The notes beneath the pieces are model-generated. The model made no database searches and had not been told where the DNA came from. It worked only from the letters and a program-made list of their open reading frames with translations. The position numbers and the translations under genes are program-made. Below, piece after piece: positions 6,046 through 13,656 of a DNA stretch of 17,950 nucleotides. Numbering within the stretch: position 1 is the first letter of the stretch; each line of letters begins with the position of its first letter. The DNA is from Planctomycetaceae bacterium (GTDB lineage: Bacteria > Planctomycetota > Planctomycetia > Pirellulales > UBA1268), in the NCBI GenBank assembly GCA_018694455.1, contig JABHNP010000374.1, positions 1 to 17,950 of the forward strand. The letters run 5' to 3'.

Positions 6046-8628
6046 CTATTCACGAGTCAGTGCTTCATCAAGATTTAAAATTGCCAGACAGACATTCGCC
6101 AACGTAGCGACTGTCATTGGGTCTTGGAATTTCGCTGTTGAACGTGTGGCTTTGCCAAGTAATGCAAGTGCTGACTCAAGAGTTGTGTGGGAGTGTTGGT
6201 GCGCATACATATCTGCAAGCATCGCACGTTCGGTAGAGGTTGGCACTCGGCCCACAACGGTGCGAAATGCAAGAACAATTTGCTCATCAAGCGTCTTCCT
6301 GCTTGCAATGCACCGCTCCGCAAGAGAGCAGGCTGCTTCGACCCATGTAGGGTCATTAAGAGTTGTCAGTGCATGCAGTGGTGTACATGTTTGGTTAAGA
6401 CGAACGGTGCATGTGCGCCGATTTGCAGAATCGAACATGTTGGCTGGTGCAACAGTTCGTCGCCAAAAGGTGTAAATGCTTCGCCGGTATAGGTCTGTTC
6501 CTGCTGATTGTGGGTATGTGAAATCACGTTCTTTTGTAATTGCCAAGGATTCCCAGATCTGGTCAGGCTGATACGGGAACACCGGAGGGCCCCCAATGTC
6601 TTGATTGAGTAAGCCACTACAAGCGAGAGCCCAATCACGTAAGACCATTGCAGGCATTCGAAAACGACTGGCACGTCCATGAAGTCGGTTTTCTGGATCC
6701 TTTGTGAGATGGTCGGCGTTTATCTTGCTCGTTTGTCGATATGTCGCGCTCATCACCAGCAGTTTGTGCATGGACTTCTGACTCCAGTCTTTTTTCTGGA
6801 ATTCAATTGCGAGCCAATCAAGAAGAGCAAGGTGCCTTGGGTATTCACTTTGCACACCCATGTCTTCTGTTGTCTTGACAAGACCTGTTTCAAAAAAGTG
6901 TTGCCACATTCGATTGACCTGAACGCGCGCCGTGAGAGGATGCTCTGGAAGAAAGAGCCATTTCGCTAGTCCAAGTCGATTTTCTGGAAGGGTTTCAGGC
7001 AAAGGTGGCAGGTTTGCCGGCGGCGCGAAAGCAAGAGTATCACCGAGTGGTGAGAGATAATCTCCTCGATCAAGGACGCGCGTTTCACGTGGATTGTTAT
7101 CACTCATTACCATAATGCGTGGAATCGCATCACCACTAAAGGCATCATGAGCCTGCTTGGCTTTTTCATATTCAGTAACGATCGATACAGTTTTCGTGAT
7201 GGACTGCCTTACTTTGCTATCAAAAAATTTCCGCAGACCGTTGTCAATTCTTTTCTTTTCAGCATCGGATTGAGTATCTTTTGGTTTTCGAAGTAACGGT
7301 GTGAGTGATCGTGGAAGGTCTTTGCCGTCTGCAGCCTGCCCGTCAGAAAACAAGCCTGATTTCCACGCTTCATAAGCAACGTCAATAATTGGCTTTGCTT
7401 CTTTCTCAAGCTGTCTCATGTTTTGTTTTAACCGTGCGAGTTCTTCTTTTTGATCAGCAGTTACAACTTCTAGAAAAGGTGCGGCAACACGGATACGAGA
7501 TGATTGCCGGCCGGGCCGGCCGGTCTCGGGCACTTGATTGAAGACATGTAGCAATCGGTAATAATCAGCCTGTGTCAAAGGATCGTACTTATGATCATGG
7601 CACTGAGCACATGCCATGGTGAGACCGAGCCAAGTAGTGCTTGTCGTATCGACGCGATCAAACAGATTGTTGAATCGCTGTTCCTCAGCAATCGCACCAC
7701 CTTCACCGTTTAAAAGATGATTGCGATTAAATGCAGTGGCAATGTGTTGCTGTTGTGTAGCATCTGGTAATAAGTCCCCTGCAAGTTGCTCGATTGAAAA
7801 CCGATCAAAGGGCATGTCACGATTAAGGGCATCGATCACCCAATCTCGCCAGATCCATTGCCATGTGTCACCATCCTGTTGAAAACCATTGCTATCTGCA
7901 AAGCGAGCAGCGTCAAGCCAAGCGAGTGCCATGCGCTCACCATAGTGCTGACTCGCCAGCAATTGATCGACCAGCTTTTCATACGCACCGGGTGATTGAT
8001 TGGCTAGAAACTCATCTACCTCTTTGGGTGACGGAGGAAGTCCAATAAGATCTACATAGAGGCGGCGAATTAATGTTTCTTTGTCTGCTTCCGGCGAAGG
8101 GACGAGGCCGTTCTTTTCCAGTTCAGCCAAAATAAAAGCATCGATTGGATTTAGGGGCCAATTTTTTAGTGAAGGATTTTTTACTGCGGGCGAATCGTTT
8201 TGAATGGGAGTCACAAACGACCAGTGTGTTTGATAGTGCGCACCTTCTTGAATCCAGCGAGAAAGAGTTTTTTTTTCACTTGGTGAAAGGTGCCGATTTG
8301 AATCTGGCGGTGGCATGAGGAGTTCGCTGTCATCGGAGCGGATACGCTCAAGGATCAGGCTTTCCGAAGGATCTATAGCTCCAGCATCTAATGCTGATTG
8401 TCGTTGATCGAGCCGAAGGTCGGCTTCTCGTTTGTTTGGGTCCGGCCCATGGCAGTAAAAACAGTTTTCAGCAAGGATAGGACGGATGTCGCGATTAAAT
8501 TCGAGAGGCTGCAGAGTTGTCTCCTCAGTCCCGGCTGCGATATTGCTGAGGATCAGAAAAAGGAAAAACAAAATCGAATGCAATGAAGGATTCACTCTGC
8601 GTATTCTGGTTGATCCTTTTTTTGTCAT
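6046..8628 (-). CDS. PSD1/planctomycete cytochrome C protein (PSCyt1-DUF1549-DUF1553)
   Basis: This large exported protein (860 residues from ATG 8628) has the classic planctomycete architecture. A signal anchor/peptide (about 14-32) comes first. Next is a PSCyt1 cytochrome-like domain with the c-type haem motif CFYCH (56-60) and a downstream LLMPPPDS (104-110) that may supply the axial methionine. DUF1549 (about 158-366) contains a second CAQCH motif (340-344). A charged, coiled-coil-prone spacer (390-495) leads to DUF1553 (about 550-815). The ATG at 8628 is preferred over the longer open frame (to 8769), because it places the hydrophobic signal near the N-terminus; the Shine-Dalgarno is weak. 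It is first in an operon with the DUF1501 gene. The family probably carries electrons or binds haem in the periplasm, but no reaction is established. Confidence 0.92.
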   Translation of the reverse strand: MTKKGSTRIRRVNPSLHSILFFLFLILSNIAAGTEETTLQPLEFNRDIRPILAENCFYCHGPDPNKREADLRLDQRQSALDAGAIDPSESLILERIRSDDSELLMPPPDSNRHLSPSEKKTLSRWIQEGAHYQTHWSFVTPIQNDSPAVKNPSLKNWPLNPIDAFILAELEKNGLVPSPEADKETLIRRLYVDLIGLPPSPKEVDEFLANQSPGAYEKLVDQLLASQHYGERMALAWLDAARFADSNGFQQDGDTWQWIWRDWVIDALNRDMPFDRFSIEQLAGDLLPDATQQQHIATAFNRNHLLNGEGGAIAEEQRFNNLFDRVDTTSTTWLGLTMACAQCHDHKYDPLTQADYYRLLHVFNQVPETGRPGRQSSRIRVAAPFLEVVTADQKEELARLKQNMRQLEKEAKPIIDVAYEAWKSGLFSDGQAADGKDLPRSLTPLLRKPKDTQSDAEKKRIDNGLRKFFDSKVRQSITKTVSIVTEYEKAKQAHDAFSGDAIPRIMVMSDNNPRETRVLDRGDYLSPLGDTLAFAPPANLPPLPETLPENRLGLAKWLFLPEHPLTARVQVNRMWQHFFETGLVKTTEDMGVQSEYPRHLALLDWLAIEFQKKDWSQKSMHKLLVMSATYRQTSKINADHLTKDPENRLHGRASRFRMPAMVLRDWALACSGLLNQDIGGPPVFPYQPDQIWESLAITKERDFTYPQSAGTDLYRRSIYTFWRRTVAPANMFDSANRRTCTVRLNQTCTPLHALTTLNDPTWVEAACSLAERCIASRKTLDEQIVLAFRTVVGRVPTSTERAMLADMYAHQHSHTTLESALALLGKATRSTAKFQDPMTVATLANVCLAILNLDEALTRE

Positions 8629-8885
8629 GCGATTGCTCAAATCAGTAGGTATCAAAGGCTGAGAAGCTATGTTGAGTATCTTTATTGTTAGCTTACGAAA
8701 GCATTGCTGCAAGAAGAAGTAAAGCGGCAAGTTTTTATGGGTGCCTGTCGGTGTCATCGGGCAACTCAATAATTCGCATTTTCGCTACGCTACTTTATAA
8801 AGAAACGATCTGTTGTGTCACTCTGCTAGACGAACCATGTGATTCAACATGCCCCTGTTATGGATTTAAAAAAACGGAATGTGAG
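8629..8885. promoter_or_regulatory. Divergent promoter region between the PSD1-type operon and the flavoprotein gene
   Basis: The region holds the starts of two divergent transcripts. Reading frames happen to stay open across parts of it in both directions, but neither extension looks like a protein domain. An A+T-rich patch with TATAAAG near 8796-8802 could be a plus-strand -10. I see no convincing -35, operator dyad or riboswitch. Confidence 0.4.
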
Positions 8886-10202
8886 ATGCGGCATAAATAC
8901 AAAAAACAGTTGCAATTGCACCACGAAGCAGTTGTTGATGTCGCAATCGTTGGTGCAGGTGCGGCAGGACTTTTTGCCGCAATTTGGGCAGGGAAAAAAG
9001 TAGAAGGACATTCTGTTCAGATTGCGGTTTTCGATAGTGCAAGAAAACTCGGCGCAAAAATTCTGGTGGCTGGTGGTGGGCGGTGTAATGTCACTCACTG
9101 CCGGGTGACAGAACATGATTTTGCAGGCAGCAGTCCCGCTGCAATACGTAAGGTATTGCGACGCTTTTCGGTGGAGCAGACTGTTCAGTTTTTTGCTGAC
9201 GCAGGTATCGAACTAAAAAAAGAAGAAACAGGAAAACTGTTTCCAGTAAGCGATTCGGCGAGGACGATTCTTCAGGCATTGCTGGACCAAGCACAATCGG
9301 TAGACGTATCAATTACGCACCCTGCACGTGTTACTGATATTGATCAACTTCCGTGTAGTGTCCTAACAAAAGGATGCGAGAAAGAGCCACGGCTTCGAGT
9401 GGTTTCAGAAGATGGTGTGCTGTTGGCTCGACATGTCATTGTATGTACGGGTGGAAAGTCATTGCCAAAGAGTGGGTCCGATGGAAGTGGCTATCGATTG
9501 GTAGAAAAATTAGGGCATACGATTTCAAAGCCATTAGTTCCTGCTTTGGTTCCACTGACTTTGGCAGACAGTCACTGGATAAGAGGCTTATCAGGTGTGA
9601 CCGTTCCCACAGCAGTTACACTTTCGAAAGAATCAGGAAAACGGATTTGTACCTACTCAGGAAGCACGTTGTGTACGCATCTTGGGCTTTCAGGTCCATC
9701 CATTCTCGATATCAGTCGTCATTGGCTGATTGAACAGGATGCAGACTCAAATGTTCGTTTGAATATCAATTGGTTGCCTGAACACAGTGAAAATGTCCTC
9801 GATGATTTGCTTCAGGATCAGCGTATTGGTGCCTTTGGAGTGTTGCGTCGATGGCTCCCTGATAGATTAGCTCGCCAATTGTGTATAGAGTCTGGGGCAA
9901 CATGTACTGGAGACTTGACTAGAAGCATACGAAAAAAACTGGTGAAAAGTGTGACAGCGACACCTTTGCCGGTACAAGGTAATCGAGGTTTTGCTGTGGC
10001 AGAGGCAACGGCCGGTGGTGTTCCTCTTGAAGAGGTTCAGCTTGAAACCATGGAAAGTAGAAAGTGCCCCGGTCTTTATTTAGCGGGCGAAGTCCTTGAT
10101 GTAGACGGACGCATTGGTGGTTTTAATTTCCAGTGGGCCTGGTCGAGTGGTTTTGTAGCAGGTTCGGCCGTCGCAAAGTCAGCGACGGAAGGCAACAATT
10201 GA
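8886..10202 (+). CDS. BaiN/HI0933-family NAD(P)/FAD-dependent oxidoreductase
   Basis: This 438-residue flavoprotein belongs to the HI0933/YhiN/BaiN family. It is a two-dinucleotide-binding fold enzyme, typically cytosolic; BaiN itself reduces bile-acid intermediates, but most members have no known substrate. The N-terminal FAD Rossmann motif is VDVAIVGAGAAGLFAAIWAG (17-36), followed by the family signature GGGRCNVTH (63-71). CTGGKSLPKSGSDGSGY (187-203) and the THLGLSGPSILDISRHW block (264-280) are also present. The C-terminal FAD-contacting segment is PGLYLAGEVLDVDGRIGGFN (395-414), with QWAWSSGF after it. ATG at 8886 is chosen because it sits 16 residues before the Rossmann strand; the frame stays open upstream to 8685 but with no family similarity. 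It is divergent from the PSD1-type operon and convergent with the BamA gene (12-bp gap), so it is probably monocistronic. Confidence 0.93.
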   Translation: MRHKYKKQLQLHHEAVVDVAIVGAGAAGLFAAIWAGKKVEGHSVQIAVFDSARKLGAKILVAGGGRCNVTHCRVTEHDFAGSSPAAIRKVLRRFSVEQTVQFFADAGIELKKEETGKLFPVSDSARTILQALLDQAQSVDVSITHPARVTDIDQLPCSVLTKGCEKEPRLRVVSEDGVLLARHVIVCTGGKSLPKSGSDGSGYRLVEKLGHTISKPLVPALVPLTLADSHWIRGLSGVTVPTAVTLSKESGKRICTYSGSTLCTHLGLSGPSILDISRHWLIEQDADSNVRLNINWLPEHSENVLDDLLQDQRIGAFGVLRRWLPDRLARQLCIESGATCTGDLTRSIRKKLVKSVTATPLPVQGNRGFAVAEATAGGVPLEEVQLETMESRKCPGLYLAGEVLDVDGRIGGFNFQWAWSSGFVAGSAVAKSATEGNN

Positions 10203-10214
10203 TTGACAGAGTTG

Positions 10215-13200
10215 CTATCGTGCAAACCCAACAAAAAAGCTGAAGAGTTGCTGGCTGTCAAAGTCAGCGTATGAGACCGGCACTGCAAAATCGAGTGCAA
10301 TCGGAGCTGGTCCAAGTGCTGGCATAGTGATTCGGAGACCGAATCCAGGAGCGACTCTCATATTTTTAATCGTCACGTTGGATTCAACGGTACCAAAGTC
10401 AGTAAAGACGACACCTCGCAGTGAATCATCGGCTGTAATCGGAAACATATATTCAACAGTGTTTAACCATTCAAATGGACCACCAACAATAGCTTCTTGT
10501 CCAGGATTGGTTGTGCTTTGTTGCCGAGGGCTTGCACCACGAAAGACAAATCCACGTAACGTGTTGTAACCACCAGCATAAAAGTTGTCATACGATGGGG
10601 TGTCGGGTCCAGAGAATCCTAAAACAGTACCCAATGACAAGACATGTCGTCCTGAACCGTCTGGGCGTTGATTGAGAAGGAAGTATTGACGAGCTTCAAA
10701 AACACCTCTTGGATAAATGAATGTTCCAATCACCTGTTCGAATTCAACGGTGGCAAGATGACCTTCGGTCGGAAGGAATGGGCTGTCACGAGTATCATGT
10801 ATAAGTCCACCACTAAAGCCATAAACGGAATTTGTTCCAGTCATATTTTCGATATCAGGAACACCTGGAACACGAGGGTTAAAGACGTCAACACTCTCGC
10901 CGCGGAACCCAGTGTTCACTGAGAAATCCGGGGCAAAGACGAACTGATATCCAAGACCAACGCGGCCTCCTACACGACCTTCGGCCCAATCGTAGAAGTA
11001 GCGAGTGAAATACGAGGCACTGGTTGAAAGGCCCACTCGAGTATCGAAAAGATAAGGTTCTTGAAACGTTGCGGTGTATCGCTGTAATTCAGTACCAGGT
11101 GCTGCCTCGAGTCGAAATCTCTGACCCGCACCACGAAAGGCAGTCCCGTTTCGTATGTCATCCCAACTTGTTGGAAGCCTAGTAATATCAAAGTTCTGTT
11201 CATCAACCACAATATTACCAACCAACCCTGCATTTGAATTGACCCCTGCCCCGATCATGAGCCGACCTGTCTGCGTTTCCTCTGCATTCACATCAACGAC
11301 AACATACGGCTCATTGCCTGGAAATACTTGGACTGGGGGTTGCGTAAAGCCTTGCGGTGGCAGTCCTGGCTGACCCATCCCTGGGACATTTGGAAGTGGG
11401 TCAAATCCAGAGGGATCTGAAAAACCAGGTTGTCCAAAACCAGATTGAGCATAGCCAGAGGGTGCCGTCGGTGGTGCGGCCGTGACAGTTCGGGGCTGTC
11501 CGACTGGTTGCTGGGTCACTCTTTGAGTTGGTGTTGTATTCGCCGGGGGGATTCGTCCGTAGTCAATGGCACCCGGACTTGTTGCTCCTATTGCAGAGCC
11601 ACCCCAGGCGGCAGCGTTTTGACTTTGGACGGTCGGCGGACCGGGAACATATGGTTGGGTGGTAGGAGGAGTCTGCTGACTTGCTGATTGTCTATATGGC
11701 GGGGGACTCGTAGCAGTTGCCGGAGTTGTGGTGGCAGGTGGTTGATAGCCATATGCTGGACTCTGTCCTCGCCATTGTGGCTGTTCACTGAGGGTGACCG
11801 ACGGGGTTGAATTTTTAGCATCCCCGTTGGATTCTTGATTATTTTTTGCAGACTCTTGATCGTTTGGTGATGGCACCAGTTCACCGTGGAGGACAAGGTC
11901 AAGAACTGCCTCACCATCGTCTGGACTCTGACCGCGAAATCCTTTTTGACTTGGATCACGAGCAATTAATTCACGTGATGGATCAGGTTTACTAAACACG
12001 ATTCGAGGCCCCTCACCCCGTGCAGGTTCGTTGAGGAAAAGACCACTTGAGGCAATCCGTCGTTCGTCAGCTCGTAGTTTTCGAATGTCAAGAATGTCAC
12101 CCGGTCGTAGAGACAACCGATTCAATATGACGCTATGACGAGTGTGAGGGTTTTCTCCACCGATACGAACGTTGATTTGTCCGACCCGGTACCGCTGCCC
12201 CTCAGCAACTTTGTACACCAAGTCAAGTTCACCAGGTTCTTCGAGGAATCGAGGGTCGGCTTGTATATCAGCAAATACAAATCCACGGCCACCATAGATA
12301 TCACGAATAAGACCCAAGTCAGTATTCATATTGCCTTGGTGAAAGAACTCTCCACTTTTAAGTTTGAGGTCACGTTCAAGAAATTCTCCCTTAAAGCGGC
12401 TATTACCAAGGAATGACACATTTCGAACCTTATAGCGAGGCCCTTCCTTAATAACAAATGTAAGCAGCGCCCAGTCTCGTCCGAGGCCATGTATGACCTG
12501 CACTTCGCGGCCAACACGTGCTTGGAAAAAACCAAGGCTTCGGTAATAGGCAGTAAGAGTATCAACGTCGGCATCAATTTTCTCATGGTCAACGTCGCCA
12601 CCTAAGAACCAGAAAAATCCCGGTTTCGATTTGATTTGTGTGAGAAGTCGAGCATCACTGGCAATGCTGTTACCCACAAAAGTAGTCCAAAAAGATTTTC
12701 GACTGCGACCTTCATCTATGAGAAAAACAGCTCCCTTATCACTCGATTTAGTTCCTTCAACAGTTGTCACACGGGCCGTGTCGTAACCTTTTTCATGGTA
12801 ATAACTTTCGAGTTTTCGGCGGGCTTCCTCAATGCCGTAGGTATCAATGGAATCACCAATATCGATTTCTGCTTTTTTGCGTAGTGTTCGTGTCGTTACC
12901 CGTTGGTTCCCAACGAACTTTACATAGCGCAGTGTCGGACGTTCGACCACGGTAAAGACCACGACAACGCCTTCGCGTACCCGCACATATTTTGGCAAGA
13001 CGTCAATGAATTTTCGTGTTCGATGAAGTGTACGCACATCTTCTTCGATGGCTCCCGGATCAAAAATTTGTCCGGCTCGTGTATTGAGTTGTGGTAGTTT
13101 TGAGATTTCAACAGTTTCATTTCCTTCAATCCGAACCTCAACAATACGTTCGTCTTGTTCCGAAGCCGTTGGAACAGTCGATGGAAGTGGTTCAATAGAT

Positions 13201-13340
13201 TTGGATTGAGCAAAAGCATCGTTTGAAATGAGGAGAACTCCAACTAAGCCGATCATGCAGAATAGACGGAAACCCTCCGTAAACGTGGAGAGTTGAGAGA
13301 CCCCGACGATGCAATTTTTGAATATACGGGTGTTCGGCAT
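10215..13340 (-). CDS. bamA: Omp85/BamA-family outer membrane assembly protein
   Basis: This 1041-residue protein should insert beta-barrel proteins into the outer membrane. It begins with a signal peptide (hydrophobic about 26-40, likely cleaved after AFA at 42-44). Five POTRA-like repeats follow: about 66-134, 136-211, 214-300, 302-382 and 384-485. POTRA hallmarks such as VRIEGNETVE, VKFVGNQRV, TTFVGNSIA and VSFLGNSRF are visible. A Pro/Gln/Ser/Thr-rich stretch (about 488-672) then separates POTRA 5 from the barrel (about 676-1041). The barrel has the conserved loop-6 LRGF (R929). It ends in SFFVGFAR, so the last residue is Arg and not the usual aromatic. ATG at 13340 is the first start, with no clear Shine-Dalgarno. 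The fifth POTRA appears interrupted by a short insertion near 438-475. The family call is strong; BamA rather than another Omp85 is likely from the five POTRAs. Confidence 0.93.
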   Translation of the reverse strand: MPNTRIFKNCIVGVSQLSTFTEGFRLFCMIGLVGVLLISNDAFAQSKSIEPLPSTVPTASEQDERIVEVRIEGNETVEISKLPQLNTRAGQIFDPGAIEEDVRTLHRTRKFIDVLPKYVRVREGVVVVFTVVERPTLRYVKFVGNQRVTTRTLRKKAEIDIGDSIDTYGIEEARRKLESYYHEKGYDTARVTTVEGTKSSDKGAVFLIDEGRSRKSFWTTFVGNSIASDARLLTQIKSKPGFFWFLGGDVDHEKIDADVDTLTAYYRSLGFFQARVGREVQVIHGLGRDWALLTFVIKEGPRYKVRNVSFLGNSRFKGEFLERDLKLKSGEFFHQGNMNTDLGLIRDIYGGRGFVFADIQADPRFLEEPGELDLVYKVAEGQRYRVGQINVRIGGENPHTRHSVILNRLSLRPGDILDIRKLRADERRIASSGLFLNEPARGEGPRIVFSKPDPSRELIARDPSQKGFRGQSPDDGEAVLDLVLHGELVPSPNDQESAKNNQESNGDAKNSTPSVTLSEQPQWRGQSPAYGYQPPATTTPATATSPPPYRQSASQQTPPTTQPYVPGPPTVQSQNAAAWGGSAIGATSPGAIDYGRIPPANTTPTQRVTQQPVGQPRTVTAAPPTAPSGYAQSGFGQPGFSDPSGFDPLPNVPGMGQPGLPPQGFTQPPVQVFPGNEPYVVVDVNAEETQTGRLMIGAGVNSNAGLVGNIVVDEQNFDITRLPTSWDDIRNGTAFRGAGQRFRLEAAPGTELQRYTATFQEPYLFDTRVGLSTSASYFTRYFYDWAEGRVGGRVGLGYQFVFAPDFSVNTGFRGESVDVFNPRVPGVPDIENMTGTNSVYGFSGGLIHDTRDSPFLPTEGHLATVEFEQVIGTFIYPRGVFEARQYFLLNQRPDGSGRHVLSLGTVLGFSGPDTPSYDNFYAGGYNTLRGFVFRGASPRQQSTTNPGQEAIVGGPFEWLNTVEYMFPITADDSLRGVVFTDFGTVESNVTIKNMRVAPGFGLRITMPALGPAPIALDFAVPVSYADFDSQQLFSFFVGFAR

Positions 13341-13352
13341 AGGTGATTCGGC

Positions 13353-13387
13353 TCAATCAATTGGTCAATCAGCAACTTGATCAATCA
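13353..13387 (-). repeat. Three TGATTGA motifs upstream of bamA
   Basis: TCAATCA occurs at 13353-13359, 13365-13371 and 13381-13387 (TGATTGA on the bamA strand), 13 to 47 bp before the bamA start codon. The third copy is part of the dyad CTTGA-TCAA-TCAAG (13377-13390). The spacings are 12 and 16 bp. This could be an operator or an A+T-rich coincidence. Confidence 0.35.
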
Positions 13388-13601
13388 AGCCCGGTGAACG
13401 AGAGATCGATTTATCAAGTCGCTGAGAAATACCGAAGCAACTCCGTCCTCCACAAGGTGAAAAGTCTCTTTTGTTGAAAACTACGGGTGATTTTTTGGCA
13501 AAAAAGAACTCATTCCCTAAGACAACGGTTGAAGTTTGCTTACCCAGTCTGCGATGCTTAACTGATCGATGTAGTCTCCACACTCAATATCAGTGTTTAT
13601 G

Positions 13602-13621
13602 GAGCAAATGAGGATTTGCTC
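13602..13621 (+). repeat. Perfect hairpin upstream of the Sua5-phosphatase gene
   Basis: GAGCAAAT (13602-13609) and ATTTGCTC (13614-13621) form an 8-bp perfect stem with loop GAGG. It ends 35 nt before the ATG at 13657. It is not followed by a T-run, so it is more likely an operator or leader hairpin than a terminator. Confidence 0.45.
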
Positions 13622-13656
13622 AGAGGCTATGGGTTCACATCAATCGTAATGAAAAT

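Larger units (their letters stand above)
13341..13656. promoter_or_regulatory. 316-bp divergent region between bamA and the Sua5-phosphatase fusion
   Basis: This region contains the promoters of two divergent genes. A 72-codon minus-strand frame (13365-13583) has no recognisable features and is not called. The visible structure is a cluster of three TCAATCA motifs just upstream of bamA and a perfect 8-bp hairpin 36 bp upstream of the fusion gene. I could not pick out a convincing -35/-10 pair. Confidence 0.45.

Noticed and set aside
8685..8885. In-frame N-terminal extension of the flavoprotein with a cysteine cluster (CC, then C, CxC and C)
   Set aside because: The frame is open but lacks family similarity and overlaps the divergent promoter region. 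ATG 8886 fits the normal family N-terminus, so the cysteines are probably chance.
12326..12955. Several overlapping frames on both strands within the BamA coding region
   Set aside because: All are out of frame with, or antisense to, well-conserved POTRA sequence.
13365..13583. 72-codon minus-strand frame between bamA and the Sua5 fusion
   Set aside because: No recognisable domain and no ribosome binding site. It is short and lies where two divergent promoters are expected.
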